A stretch of DNA of 64,000 nt, from the NCBI GenBank assembly GCA_001972305.1, contig BDDD01005143.1, forward strand, positions 20,660-84,659, given 5' to 3'. Source of the stretch: Cephalotus follicularis. Lineage: Eukaryota > Streptophyta > Magnoliopsida > Oxalidales > Cephalotaceae. The position numbers and the translations under genes are program-made. Shown in pieces: positions 22,567-35,400 of the stretch. A model generated the notes under the pieces. It worked only from the letters and a program-made list of their open reading frames with translations, did no database searches and was not told where the DNA came from. The stretch's first letter is position 1. Every line of letters begins with the position of its first letter.

Positions 22567-23659
22567 AGCAATAAATCTACCATACATACAATACTTGAAT
22601 AAATGAAACCATCAATCTAGCCTAAAGTCAATGAAATACCATCATGCATTTTTTAATTCAATCTCATTTAATATATATACAAAAGACCAATGTATGAGTA
22701 ATAATGAGCATATAAGAAAGTCTCTGTCCACACAAGACAATAACCAACCATTGAAAAAATTTTAAAAATTTCAAGATTTTGAGCTCAGGATTTACTATTC
22801 ACATTGGGTCGGAAGGCACTATGAGCCCACCAAGCGTTGGGCCTTGAGAGACTTGGGGCCCAAAATTCCTTTGGACATTAGTGTGGTCCATCCCAAAGTG
22901 TAAGAGACAATCCTACCCATCTATATCGTGGATTGATCCAAAGGCTATGATTCAATCTTAATTTATTAAAAGGAAACACAATCCCTTAAATTAGGAATGC
23001 TATAACATGACATAACCCACCATAACACTCAACATCAAATCCCTTATGACCCTCCCTAAAACATGAAAAATGTCATATATAACCATCAAATCCCTTACAA
23101 GTCCACACACTCACTCAGCCTTCACTTATCATTTTAATGCAACATTTACATCAAAATTAAATGTAACTCTTACATCTAACCAACCATTCACATTAAATAT
23201 AACATTTATACTAAAGTTTATGGACTTTACTAGTTTTTGAGATATCAAAGTGAGTAAGATTGATATATTAATATGTTTAACATATTATATAGTTTAGGGA
23301 CTTTATACATTAATGCATTAAAGAGCCTTTGCCATCATCTTCATCAAGTCTCTTTACAGATTCAAGATAAACTTCATTAATGGAGGATGAAGCTACTAAG
23401 GCCAAAATTTTGTACACATTATGGGAGATGGTTAAGTTGATTTTTAGGCTTAAGTCCAAGAGAGAAAAATGTTCCCAACATACACACAATCACATTGATG
23501 TCTTAAAAAATCAAAACAAAACTCTTTTGTTCATCATTATAATGCTTAACCTTAGACTAACATTTAGGTATCCAAAATAAGAAATTTTTACATCAATTGC
23601 AAACTCATTACTCATACATTCATCACAACACAAAAATATATATAAGTGTGATCAAAATT
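22567..23659 (-). other. 5' leader of the copia element, right of the solo LTR
   Basis: AT-rich and non-coding, between the solo LTR and the primer-binding site. I see no gene or recognisable RNA. Confidence 0.6.
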
Positions 23660-23671
23660 GGCTCTGATACC
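23660..23671 (-). other. primer-binding site (initiator tRNA-Met type)
   Basis: The minus strand reads GGTATCAGAGCC three bases after the end of the 5' LTR, complementary to the 3' end of initiator tRNA-Met, the usual primer for plant copia elements. Confidence 0.85.
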
Positions 23672-23674
23672 GTT

Positions 23675-25543
23675 TATTGGTTTCATTATAAAGAGGCTAG
23701 ATTAACACTTACTCTAACCCAAACTAGCAAACCCTAAAACGTAATGGATTTAATACAAATAAAATCTATTACCAAGATCTAGATTGATCAAGACTTTGAT
23801 ATATGTCATAACATAAGAAAAGAGAATGAATAAGATGCAACACTTACTTTGAGTTCTTCACTCTTTCTAATCTTTTCAAAACACTATCTTACTTCAAGGC
23901 ACATTGAATAACAAAGGGCATGCTATCTCCAAGACGATCCACCCCAATAGAGAAGCAATAGTGAATGTATGGGAGAAAGAGAGTAAAATTTTGGTCAAAG
24001 AGGAAGAAGAATCAAGAAAGACATGCTAGTCCCTTAATGCCTTAGTCTCTTTTCTATTTTTAGTGAAATGAATTCTTAATTCTTAGCTCATAATACACTT
24101 CCATTATATAGTAAGTGATGGTCAAAGCTTACTACCTTATGACTTGACCAAGTTAAAGGTAAATAACTCATGAAAATAGACAACATGATTAATCTCATTA
24201 ATCATGTAGCTTATCTCAAAATCTAATTCAATTAAATTAATCGCATTAGTATAATTAATTAATTAATTATCTCTCTCCAATTCTCTTGCACTCATTAATC
24301 ATGTAGCTTATCTCAAAAGCTAATTCAATTAAACTAATCGTATTAGTATAATTAATTAATTCTTTAATTAATTATCTCTCTCCAATTCTCTTGCATTCTC
24401 ACACTTGTATTTTGTGTGAATTTATGGTTTCATAATTACACTGGACATAGGATTAATCATAACACTTATGATTGTTCAATTAGTCATTCCTAATCGCATT
24501 AGAAACTTATAATCGAAATAAAAGAATTAAACCCTGATTTTAATTCTTTGTTACATGTGATTAATAATCAATTAATCTCGATTATTCTAATGATTAACAT
24601 TGACATCTAACAATACATATTGACCCCCAGGTAAATATAAATATAAACTCGAACCTTAAACTACAGTTACGTGTACGTATAATCCCTCTACCGACAATAC
24701 TTGAATTAAACCTATGGCAAGGAACATGTAAGATCCTAATAGTTCATTCATTAAAATAATATTGCAGGTAATTCGCTATCACGGTCAAATTAGAAACTCT
24801 TTCTAATTAACTGATATCTGATATTGGAATCAACATTCCAATACCTTTTCATCCTGGCCAAGAAATCTTATAGCTAATAACCCTAAATATAAACTCCCTT
24901 TGCTGGAAGCGGTAGATTCCATATTGCTAATTCACATATCTCCATGCATAATCTACTATACCCAACTAATACCTGTATACTCGTCATGGTTAGAATATGT
25001 ACTTAAGTATTATCAAAGTATGATATCTTATACACAAGACATCTAGTGGTGGCTCATGTCTAAGGACCACTCAGACTACTATGATACAAGAAGCCTGTCC
25101 GACATGTAAGTAAAACTCCATACAGGTTTTCTTACAACGAGCCACTTCAGTGAACTCATAAAATAATGAGCACCTACGTGTATGCCATATAGTCACTACA
25201 TGATGACTTGTGAGAAAAGTCAACTTCTTCAACGAACTAACATACGACGCGCTAGTCTATCCGGATAACATATGTCCAAGTATGTTATCCTACGACTAGG
25301 GATATTCTAAAATAAAGCTTACCGATGTGCTAAGTCTCATAGCATGATCTCATAGTGGTCTTGGTCATCAAACTTTATTCCATGGACATTCATTGATTAT
25401 ACATATATATACATATATATAAATATATATTAATGAACAGTTGCCATTGATAATAATAAAAAACATCATTTATTGAACTATAATGTTTGTTACAAATTAT
25501 TGTTATTATAAGAGAACCCATCTTGCAGGATTTATCCCTAACA
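23675..25543 (-). repeat. 5' LTR of the 12-kb copia element (1869 bp)
   Basis: It is homologous along its length to 13571-15328 and starts TGTTAGGGATAAATCC on the minus strand. It is 111 bp longer than the 3' LTR because of a tandem duplication at about 24193-24395. Confidence 0.93.
24193..24395. repeat. about 100-bp tandem duplication inside the 5' LTR
   Basis: Two units each contain CTCATTAATCATGTAGCTTA, then TAATCGYATTAGTATAATTA and TCTCTCTCCAATTCTCTTGC. The 3' LTR has one unit, so the duplication arose after insertion or was lost from one LTR. Confidence 0.85.
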
Positions 25544-25548
25544 TCACC

Positions 25549-26777
25549 ATGATAATTGTATCATGCATTTGGATCGTACCACTGTGGGTATGGTGGTCGG
25601 GGTAGTGTCCAAGGCGCAGGAGAAAGCAAACCTACTTGGAACAGTTTTTCTGTGAACTCGATGTATGACATTGGTATTGAGTCAATCTTCATGGGTCTTT
25701 TTTCTTGAGGTGACTTTGTTTGGGGTTGAGAACGATATTGTTGAGGACAAGGGCGTTGATTAAGATTATTGACCTGTGGATATGGGGTTTGATGAAGATA
25801 TGGTCTAGGTTGTGATGGATAAGACTGTGTGTATGGTGAAGGGGGTGGGTGATAAGCATGGTGTGAAGACAGTCTCGAATTACCGGCATTAGAGTGGGAT
25901 CCCCACATCCCTTGGAAACTGTTGTTGACAACATAAACTTCTACCTTTTTTGTACTTCTTTTCTTTGCTTCTGTAGCAGAGTCAGAAATCAACCCATTTC
26001 TCACCTCGTCATCTATACTCTCGCCTTTGAGAACAATATTAACAAAACTAGTAGCAGAATTTCCAATTAGGCGATCATAATACGGAGTGCAGATTGTGCT
26101 AACAAAAATAGAGGTAATCTCTTTTTCTGTTAGAGGAGGCTACACTCGCGCAACAACTTCTCTCCATTGCTGGGCATATTGTTTGAAATTCTCTGTACTA
26201 TGCTTCCTCGTATTCTGTATCTCTTTTCTGCTTGGAGCTATGTCAAGGTTATAACGATATTGTTCTATAAAGCATCTGCTGGATCAATCCATGTGTGGAT
26301 GTGAGATGCATCCAATTGCGTGTACCAGCTAGTTACAGACTTTGTCAAACTATACTGGAAGAAACGAATTAGTAATTTCTCATCATTCGTGCAAGCTACC
26401 ATTTTTCTGCAATACATCACAAAATGAGCATTCAGACAAGTAGTCCCGTCATACTTATCAAAATCTAGGACCTTGAATTTATGTGAGAGGACTATGTCTT
26501 GCACCAACCAAAGTTCAGATGCACTTCTGACTCTATAAGAATCCTTCTTTTCGATGGTCCAGAGTCTTTCCTCTAGAGTACCCATTTTCCTCTTGGTTTC
26601 CGTACTAAGCGAATCATTCATCAAACTTTGTCATGCCTTTGGATCATCCATATCCGGGACAATTAAAGGGTCTACTGAAGAGTCGCCCATCCTCCTGGGT
26701 GGTTGATTGTTGAGCTGAGACACCAAAGGATTCCTATGTGTGGACAATGAATTAGATGCCCCTCGTTGGTTTTCCAT
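25549..26777 (-). pseudogene. gypsy gag, N-terminal two thirds
   Basis: A plausible ATG at 26777 opens MENQRGASNSLSTHRN. After a TGA near 26635 the frame 26624-26265 gives FKVLDFDKYDGTTCLNAHFV and LLIRFFQYSLTKSVTSWYTQ, the capsid core of Tat/Ogre gag. The segment at 26004-25561 is a proline, glutamine and serine rich linker ending in RPPYPQWYDPNA, which normally precedes a zinc-knuckle-like motif. That motif is split by the copia insertion at 25543. Confidence 0.82.
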
Positions 26778-26799
26778 GACTGGGGGCATTTCAGGACTA

Positions 26800-27420
26800 A
26801 ACCTTGTTACCTATTGGGAAGGTTCGTGCCATTGAATACCCACGTGTGGTTGCAGAGGGTCTACGGCCACGCCTTTCTCTCTGTTCAAGTGAATTACGGG
26901 AGCTAGGTTATTGGTGTACGATTTTGATATCCCTGTCAAGCAATCAATCGCACAGAACAGAAAATAACGATACAGTAAAAAACACAAAGTTACCCAAATT
27001 CATCTCAATTCAAGGCTACGTCCTGCATGATGTGATTTTACTATAGATTCAATAGTCACCTCACACCACTCTCTGTTACAATAAAGAATAAGAAACTCTC
27101 ATAGTTTATATAAGCAATACTAGAAAACCTTGGTATTCAAATAGCTATGCATGGGTCAGGCCCAAACTACTAATAATTAATATAAGACCAGGCCTACATC
27201 CGATTAAGAAAACCTGGTGTCTTTTTGGGGGCGCTACCCCCGAGCCCCGCCCGATAACAGGGCAGTGGGACCTCCTTTCGCTCACTGGGAGTGGAACTCC
27301 CGAGCCCCCAAACGATATGGTCATATTCGTACTGTTGATATATTGAAATAGATACAAACTCCAACAATTGGGTTGTCCGTAATTTTGGTTGCCAGGGACC
27401 TGATGTGCCAGATTCAACAA
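26800..27420 (-). other. probable 5' leader and LTR-like region of the gypsy element
   Basis: There is no coding sequence. On the minus strand a TATATAA-type box lies near 27107-27114, followed by a pyrimidine-rich leader toward gag. A GC-rich block lies at 27220-27315. I could not find matching LTR ends because the other LTR is absent, so the border with host DNA is unknown. Confidence 0.4.
27220..27315. other. GC-rich block with several short dyads
   Basis: In strongly AT-rich surroundings this stretch contains GGGGGCGCTACCCCC, GCCCGATAACAGGGC and CACTGGGAGTGGAACTCCCGAG, giving several potential hairpins. It lies upstream of the TATA-like box of the gypsy leader. Function unknown. Confidence 0.5.
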
Positions 27421-28567
27421 AGAATTGTACTAAGGATCATAAAATTGTGAGTTGTGGATAAGGGTGAACCCTGGGGGATGTTGAGGGTCTTCTCGCAAAT
27501 GCTGGGGGTGTGCAAGCCTTTGCGTTATGTTCTAAAAGGGGTATGCTAGACTCGATCTTTGATCAATCTATTCAAGATTGATCAACAATTTCCCTCATCT
27601 TGTTTGGAGTATGTGTAGACCATTGATGGTAGAACCAGAGTGCAGTACTTTCTACAAATTATATGTTGTTCAAACATATGAATTTCCTAACTTGGAAGGG
27701 ATGCAGTTTGGTATGTAGTAAGCACTAGCATAGGCTTTTACTTTAGTACTATGGCCTGCAAGACAACTGAAGTTATTTTGATGCATAATTTTGCCTCTAG
27801 AATATAGCACATAATTGTATTCCCGGTCCAATTTTATGTCTTTCTTTTCTTTTCAGCAGATGATGTTCATATCGGTTTTACAGCTCAGATGCATAGTTTT
27901 CCTGTTTTAGTTTTCCTCTTAATACCTTGTATATGGGGTTTTGATCCATATATATACTATTTCAAAAAAAAAAAGTTGTTGGGTTAGAACGTAATTATCT
28001 AAGACTTTTTGGTATTATTACGAAAGTAATGAACTACTTAACCAAGGTCAAAATTGAATAAGAGAGGATATTGTGGCGCTCTAACATATAATCATGTACG
28101 ATAATTGGTATGAAATCCTTTCAAAACTTACCCAAAAAAGTCTGTCTATAATAGAAAAAACAAGAAGAAATCATAGTTTACACAATATCATAGTGGAGTA
28201 ATAAATGTGTTGGATGATTCTTCTTTAGAATATTTATTATCCACTACTTAGAATCAGTAATTCCTACGAAATGTTTTAAAATGCATGATGCATCAAATAA
28301 ATCTTGAAGTGAAAGAAAGTATCTTTTAATCCTCCATTGTCTAAATTCTTCTTTCAAAGTGAATAACACCACAATGAAATGGGGATATGGATGAAGCATA
28401 GTAAAATTAATTTTGGATTAGAATTGAGATATTTGATACAATTTCCTCAAGAAAATACATCTTTCCTTCCAAAAATAGAGTTGTAAACGAGAATGCCCAC
28501 AAAAAACCTGCTCTAACTCAAGAATGCTTGTATAATCTAATATAAACAGTGAACCGATAATATTTAA

Positions 28568-28602
<35 letters not shown>

Positions 28603-29362
28603 TAAGCACACTTGCGACGGCTCGGATAAAACGAACCAAGAATTTCCTGCCGCTAATAATTGAATCTTCTCTGCGAGTAACCACCAATGTACATGAGTAA
28701 CAGTTGAAGGATAACATATCCACAATGCAAGTCACCTCTAAGATGTGAGCAGCTCAACAAATACCCCTGCCACAAACCAGAATGTTTCCTTAGCAGTCTA
28801 ATATGGCTTAAGATGCTAAATCTGATCTAGAATCGAATATTAAAGCAAAAGTATGTGAATCTTTGATCTAAAAGTGACTAATCAACAGTAACAAACATTT
28901 TGAAAGAGAAATGTATATATGAGAGAGGAATACTCATCAAATGTATAGGTCAAATATTCATAAATACATATAGAAATGTATATTCTATTCCAGTTATGGT
29001 TGCATACTTGAAGATGTTGACTAGTTATTTGTAAACTCACGCTTTAAAACAGAAAAATAAAAAATCAGTACAGAGAAAAGCCTTTCAAGCACTGATGAGC
29101 ACACGGCAATCATTTGACACTGGAAAATTTTCCAAGTTTTAGTGTTCTACAGAATTTAGTATGCATGATAATATAAAGTACTATTATATGACCCTATCAA
29201 CCTGAAAGGGAATTATTTCATTGTTAAATGAAAAGTAGAATTTGCTTCCAGAAACTGTATCAATAATTCAAAGCCGAGGCAAGAAGCTGACATGGTTTCT
29301 GAGAATTACTTGATCAAACAGTAACACAAAAATCCAGCTCTTTGCAAGCTCAGCCGCCTCAA
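27421..29362. other. intergenic sequence between the gypsy element and the host gene
   Basis: No convincing gene on either strand. An A tract at about 27964-27975, after a TTGTATATGGGGTTTTGATCC segment, resembles the 3' end of a LINE or processed insertion, but no LINE coding sequence precedes it. A microsatellite lies at 28568-28602. The last few hundred bases, nearest 29362, probably include the 3' UTR of the host gene; no polyadenylation site can be fixed. Confidence 0.5.
28568..28602. repeat. compound microsatellite (AT)n(AG)n
   Basis: An uninterrupted run of about ten AT units is followed by about eight AG units. Confidence 0.95.
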
Positions 29363-29451
29363 TTATGGGTTGAAGAGACTTGAGCCACCCACATTGATAG
29401 CAATTAACACCAAAATGCTTGTAAGCATAGCAAGCCAAAATAATGCTGATC
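29363..29451 (-). CDS. NTMC2T5: NTMC2T5 exon 8 (C-terminal hydrophobic tail, stop)
   Basis: Acceptor TTTTGCAG; the frame SALFWLAMLTSILVLIAINV then GGSSLFNP and TAA. It encodes a second hydrophobic segment that may anchor the C-terminus in a membrane. The GGSS.FNP ending matches what I recall of this family. Intron 7 is 226 bp. Confidence 0.93.
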
Positions 29452-32400
29452 CTGCAAAAGACAGTACTTCTCATGTACAAAATTTAAAATGTCAAGCTCC
29501 TGCATAAAATAGCTATTCCAAATAACAGAGAGAGATGAATGTGTTTGTTTACGATAACTTTGGTATTTCTTTATCAGTATTCTTCTAATTGGAAAGGTGC
29601 TTTCAGCTTTTTTGGGTAAATTTCCTGGAAAAAAATTGCGGCAGTGTTCTTTTAGAAAAAGTATTAAGACACATTACCTCCAGAACTTTCAGAACCTTCG
29701 CTAGGCACAGAAGGCATGGATTCAGCATTGAGGCCACGTGATCCTAGTCTTGCAGACCCTATACTCGAGACATCATCAAAAACATTGGAACTTCCTGTTT
29801 CAGATGCGACTATCCCTTGAAATTCCTCACTGACAATCAAAGCTGCTAGAACATCCATAAATGAATCTTTATCCGTGTCATTTGATGCACCCTTTTCACC
29901 CTGCTTATAAGTAGCATTTAATTCATCGGAATCAGACAACTCATCATCTGAAGCATCTGTGTCAATGGATTCCACCTCAGTTGTGTCATCTTCCTCATCC
30001 TCAACATATGCTTTATATGTCAGTCGAAGTAGTACCTCTCCAGAGGACCCCTTTCTGAACAATCCCCACCCTCCTTGCAAAACCACAATCCTATCTGTTG
30101 GAACAGTGTCCTGGAGAGATCTCAGATCAACCTGGAAATATAGAAATTCAACTCTTATTCTTTATTTTGATTTAGAATTGTTATTATATTATTTTTAGTT
30201 ATATATAAGGACTGATTCTGGTAGGACCAGACATAAGAGGGAATTCAACTCCAAACAAGGGTCATCAACATATTATGGACATATGTAAATCCCTTTCTCA
30301 AGTAGGGACAAAGCCACTTGCCTGCCACCAAACAGTTTTTTTTTTTAGTTTCAGCAGAAACAATGGATAGTCTGCAACACTGCCATATCAAGTGGACCAA
30401 AATAGGACTACTTAAACGGAACATAAAAATTTAAGGCATTATACAGATTTTAGCAGAGCATAAGAAATTTAAGCTTCATGGAAGATATGGAAATGTACGT
30501 TTACCACAATTATGTAGCAGAATAAAATTGTCAAGGCTGAAAGTTCCATTTTAGCTATTCCTTTGTTGAATTAATTTAGAGAAATTCACTAACAGATTAA
30601 ACACGCCCAACTGATAAGAATACCAAATGACTTCAGTCAGATACAGTAACGTTAAGTCAACATAACGTAGGACTGCTTAATTTATTTCATCAGAATATTT
30701 GAATTATTTAACCATACAAAATGAAGAACATTGCCATCTACCAGCATTGATCAGTGGTTAAACTAATTTGAAGGATGAAGAATGAATCAAAAGGAAGTCT
30801 ACCACAAGTCATAAGGTGAGTTTGAGAACCATCAATTTTAGCTTTTTGTTTTTGTTTATAGCTTTTTAAGATTTTTATTTTTTGTTAAAATCAAAATTTA
30901 AAAGAATTTAATTTTTAGAATTTGAATTTATATAATCTCCGTGCACCAACTAAGTTTAGACTGCTATTCTCACTTACCTGATAAGTGATATCAAGCAATA
31001 AAATAGGTTTGCTAAGTGATTTAGTTGCAACTGGTATACACTAAATAGAGCTGCAAAGTATTCCCCACAATCCCAGATAGTATCACTTGGTATAGGTGTA
31101 ACTTTCAAGTTAAATGTTTGCAATATCAGAGAAAACCTGATATTACCTTTCTACCACAACTATCCTAACGTTTTATTTTCTTTAAAAAAAAAATTCTATA
31201 ACCACAAACATATGTTCTCTTTTTCACAGATCATTGTCCTCTCCCTTTTTCATCCAATCTCTCTCTTTGTCATCCCACATAAAAATGTTTTGTAAAGGAA
31301 TTGAAATCTATGATCTTCCATTTATTTGTAGAGGCTCAGGCCACTAGCGTGCAACTCTCTTCGATATGAGTTCCAATATTTGAAAATTGCAAGTGAAACC
31401 AGATTGTTCCAAGCTTTGCATTTCGTCCACATGTTTATTTGAAAATTGCAAGTGAAACCAGATTGTTCCAAGCTTAGCATTTCGTCCGCATGTTAATTCA
31501 ATCATGGGCCAAATCTTCTTTTTCTTTACTTAAAAGCATATCATTTTGCAACTCATTAGATGAACGAAAGTTTATTCAATTCGTTTCCTTGATTTACCTT
31601 TCCTTTCCTAGAGAATCAACGTTTGTAAACAAAAAAAAAATACAAGGAAAAAGAAAGAATCTCACTTTTATATTATGAAATAATGTTAGTATTGTTAGGA
31701 TGTAAATCTCACATTGAAAAAATTAAATGAGTTTATTCAATATATATACTTGAGAAATACCTCCTCCTTACAAACATATTTTTAGGGATGGAGATCAAGG
31801 TTGGTCCACGTGTGGGGCAATTTGTGTATAAGTCCACGTTGCATGTGAGGGTGAGTGTTAGGATGTGAATCCCACATTGAAAAGATTAAATGAGCTTATT
31901 CAATATATACACTTGAGAGATACCTCCTCTTTATAAGCATGCTTTTAGGGATGGAGATCTTAACAAGCATAAAAAAAATAAAATGAAGAGAAAAGTAGAA
32001 ACTAACTTGTTTTGATACAAGAGAGGAATAATCTACAGAGTAGGGTTTGTGAGAGGAATAATGGAGAGTAGATTTATACAGATGAGGGGTAATAGGTTTC
32101 ATTTTAATTTTTGAGTAAAGATAGTTTAGGAGATAAAATTTAGTAAAAGTCCGCAATCTCAGATACCCTGGTCTACCCAGGGTATCATTTAGCACTCAAA
32201 GTTGCCAAAAAGCGGGCCCTTTGCAAAGTTGATTGTAGGTGGGCAAAGTGAATATTGCATACCAAGTGAAGCAAAAAAACCCACTAACCCTGCAATCTAA
32301 CTTACCCCACATTTTTTGTTGCATACCAAGCAGGCCCTAAAAACAATGTCAAAAGCATAAGCTGTGGTTTCCTAAACACAACTTTATCCTTGTTGGAATA

Positions 32401-35400
32401 TAATTTTGATCAGAACAAAACACATGACCTAATAATTTGCAGTGTCAAAAAAGCATCCGCTAAGGGCAATGTAATCCAAATTTTGTAAAGTTAATTTTGT
32501 ATAGTTAATAAGCACTATAAGTGCATATTATGTCACATGAAGACAAAAAATATAAGTTCCATATATGAAATAAAGAAAGCATAAAATTACCCAAGGGAAG
32601 CCTAATCTCTGAAATATTATATAATTTGACTCAATGTGGTACCTACTAGAATTCCACGAAGACCTAACCAGAAAATGTGAAGAATTTGTTTTTCATTGAT
32701 TAGATTGTGTACATGGAGTCCATACTTATAGGGATTGGACCAAATCTGTATATTAATTACAAGAATAAATATTGATAACTGCTTTGTTATCACAATATAG
32801 TCTCATTAATCTTTCATGGATCACACTTAGATCCTTTAGGAGTAACTGGAGCCAAGTAGTTCCCAAACTCCTTGGGCCATAGTCCTATACTCGGCTACAA
32901 CACTAGATCTTGCCACAATTGTCTGCTTTTTACTTCTCCAAGAGACGAAGTTCCCTTTTACGAATGTACAGTGTCACGAAATTGATCTTCTATTATTTTT
33001 TGAGCCTGCCCAATCTGCATCTATGAAAGCTTCTAATCTTAGATGCCCATGTCTAGAGAACAAGAAGCCTCTGCTAGGTGCAGACTTCAGGTATCTCAAA
33101 ATCCTGAAAACTGCATCTAGATGAGAGTCACGAGAATCATGCATAAATTGACTAACAACTCCTACAGCATAGGCAATGTCTGGTCGGGTATGCGACAGAT
33201 AAATCAATCTTCCAACCAGTCTTTGATATCTCTCTCGATCAACTGAGTCACCAACTCCACCGTATATATGATGGTTAACTTCAATAGGATAATCGACAGG
33301 TTTACCGCCTAACATCCCGATCTCATCAAGTCAGTCAAGCGCATACTTACTTTGAGAGATAAAAATGCCAATATCAAATCTGGTCACCTCAATCCCAACA
33401 CTTCAGGGGGCCCAAGTCCTTAATCTCAAACTCTCTAGCTAACTGATATTTCAATTCGGATACCTCTGCCTCATCGTTACTTGTCACTACTATGTCATCC
33501 ACATACACAATAAGAATAATGATCTTGTCTCCATCCAGTTTGACAAACATAGAGTGATCTGCACGACTCTGCTTGTTTCCAATATTCAACATAGCCTTGA
33601 GGAAATGGCCAAACCAGGCTCTCGGAGACTGCTTCAAACCATAAAATGCCTTTTTTCAGTTTGCATACATTTCCTTCAGTAAGAAAAGATGGGAAACCTA
33701 GAGAAATCTCTATATAAACCTCCTTCTCAAGGTCTCCATGAATATAGGCATTCTTCACATCTAGTTGTTGTAGATACCATCCAAAATTGGTTACATATGA
33801 CAATAGGTTTTGTGGAAAAAATCCTATCATAAATTCTCTACCCTGATTCTTCGGGATTTTATTTGCTTAGTTGTTGCTTAAATGTCTAGAAATTAGTGCT
33901 TGTAATTTAGGCTTTTACCTTTTTTGGTGTTGAACCAACTATATATATATGAGTATATACTGGTATAATATTTGTACAAGAAAGAAAAGAAAACTTTCAT
34001 GGTATCAGAGAGGTAACAGTAGAACAAGAGTATTAGAAACAATTTTGTGCCCGTAACCCATTGAGCATACGTCAAAAACACTGTTCAAAATCAACATCTT
34101 GCTTCTGCCTCGATGTTCACCATCTTCAGATTAACCAATCACCACAAAAACTACACCAGTCCACTCACCATCCTCCGGCGATCTTACTGCTAGTTTTCAT
34201 CACCGGGTCGACCACTGACGGAGGCGCATGCATCATACGACCACCGACCGACGACCTCCTTTCACTGCACCACCGACATAACCCTCTATAACGGACACCG
34301 ATCTACACTCTGGTGACGCTAACTCGCCGAGAATCGGTTTGAACGGCATTGCTGCTATTCAACCCTTCAACAACTCAATGAGTTGACTCAGTAAAAAAAA
34401 GGAGAAACAGGAAGTCTCTGCCAGCCAGGCGACGTCAGGCGAAGTCAAGATCGAGGCCTAAACCAGTATTAGCGTCGTCACGATCCAGCACTAGCGTCAC
34501 GCTTCAGATCTCCTTCCGTTGAATAGAGGGAATATCGGACAGATCTGCATCACTGTTCAATACTTAGACAACATCAGCGTGTTTACAGGTCAACACTAAG
34601 ATGAGTAGAAGGAACGACCAGTCATCATCCATAACATCTGAAACTGTTCAAGCACCGGTGGTCTTGCAGTCCATTGGAGAAGGATCGTCTCTGCAGATCA
34701 CAAGTCATAAGCAAACGGTAAAAATTTCTTGCAATGGTCACAGTCAGTATTGTTAGTAATCCGAGGAAGAGGAAAGATAGGATATATCACTGGTAAAGTT
34801 CAGCAACCTGATGTAAATGATCCAACGTATGAAAATTGGGAACTCAACAACTCAATTGTGATGGCGTGGCTGACAAACTCGATGGAGTCACACATCAGCC
34901 GCACATATTTATTCCTTCGGACCGCCAAGGCTATATGGGATGCCGTCAATAAAAATTATTCAGATTTGGAGAATGCTTCTCAAGTTTTTGAAATCAAGAA
35001 CAAGCTGAAAGATTTACGTCAAGGTAGTATGGATATAACTGAATATTATAATGAATTGAAAATGTTGTGGTAGGAACTAGATCTTCATTGGTAGGAACTA
35101 GATCTTCATTATGAGGTTGATTGGGAAGGTCTTGAGGGAAATCAAAAGTTTAAAAAGCACTTAGAGAAGGAGCGACTATATGAATTCCTTGCTGGTGTCA
35201 ATCGTGAGCTCGATGAGGTACGGGGGAGAATATTAAGATACCGACCTTTATCGTCCATCGATGATGCCTTTGCTGAGGTAAGGAGAGAGGCCAGCCGAAG
35301 ACTGGTTATGCTTGGTGAAAAGAAAGAACCCCCTGTTATATATGGCGGTAATAAACATATTGACACCATGGCTCTAGCTATGAAGAATACCTCTGATCGA

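Larger units (their letters stand above)
13571..25543 (-). mobile_element. complete Ty1/copia retrotransposon (two LTRs), minus strand, degenerate
   Basis: LTRs lie at 13571-15328 (3') and 23675-25543 (5'). A primer-binding site complementary to initiator tRNA-Met follows the 5' LTR. Gag, protease, integrase, RT and RNase H run right to left. Multiple stops and shifts make it inactive. A 5-bp target duplication flanks it, and it sits in the gypsy gag gene. A 2.3-kb solo LTR splits its 5' leader. The LTRs start TGTTAGGGAT and end CCAATA, so the 3' end is not the usual CA. The same copia lineage is present at 1-5667. Confidence 0.93.
5668..27420 (-). mobile_element. Ty3/gypsy element of Tat/Ogre type, minus strand, broken by nested insertions
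   Basis: On the minus strand the order is gag (26777 down, continuing at 13570-12430), aspartic protease (12600 to 9411 around an insertion), RT (8340-7180), RNase H (7180-6734), a second archaeal-type RNase H (6720-6184) and integrase (6100-5690). A second RNase H after the first is a Tat-clade hallmark. Integrase stops after the AIDYFTKW motif, where the left-edge copia element begins. The 3' LTR is therefore not in the window, and the 5' LTR edge is not resolved (somewhere in 26.9-27.45 kb). Stops and shifts are frequent, so it is dead. Segments: 5668-9701, 12425-13570 and 25544 to about 27420. Confidence 0.8.

Noticed and set aside
27440..27975. Possible host gene 3' end or LINE tail before the A tract at 27964
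   Set aside because: An AG-ended pyrimidine tract and an A run are present, but no coding frame or LINE ORF supports it.
32205..32345. Possible MITE with GGGCC termini
   Set aside because: The two ends do not form a convincing terminal inverted repeat and no target duplication is visible.
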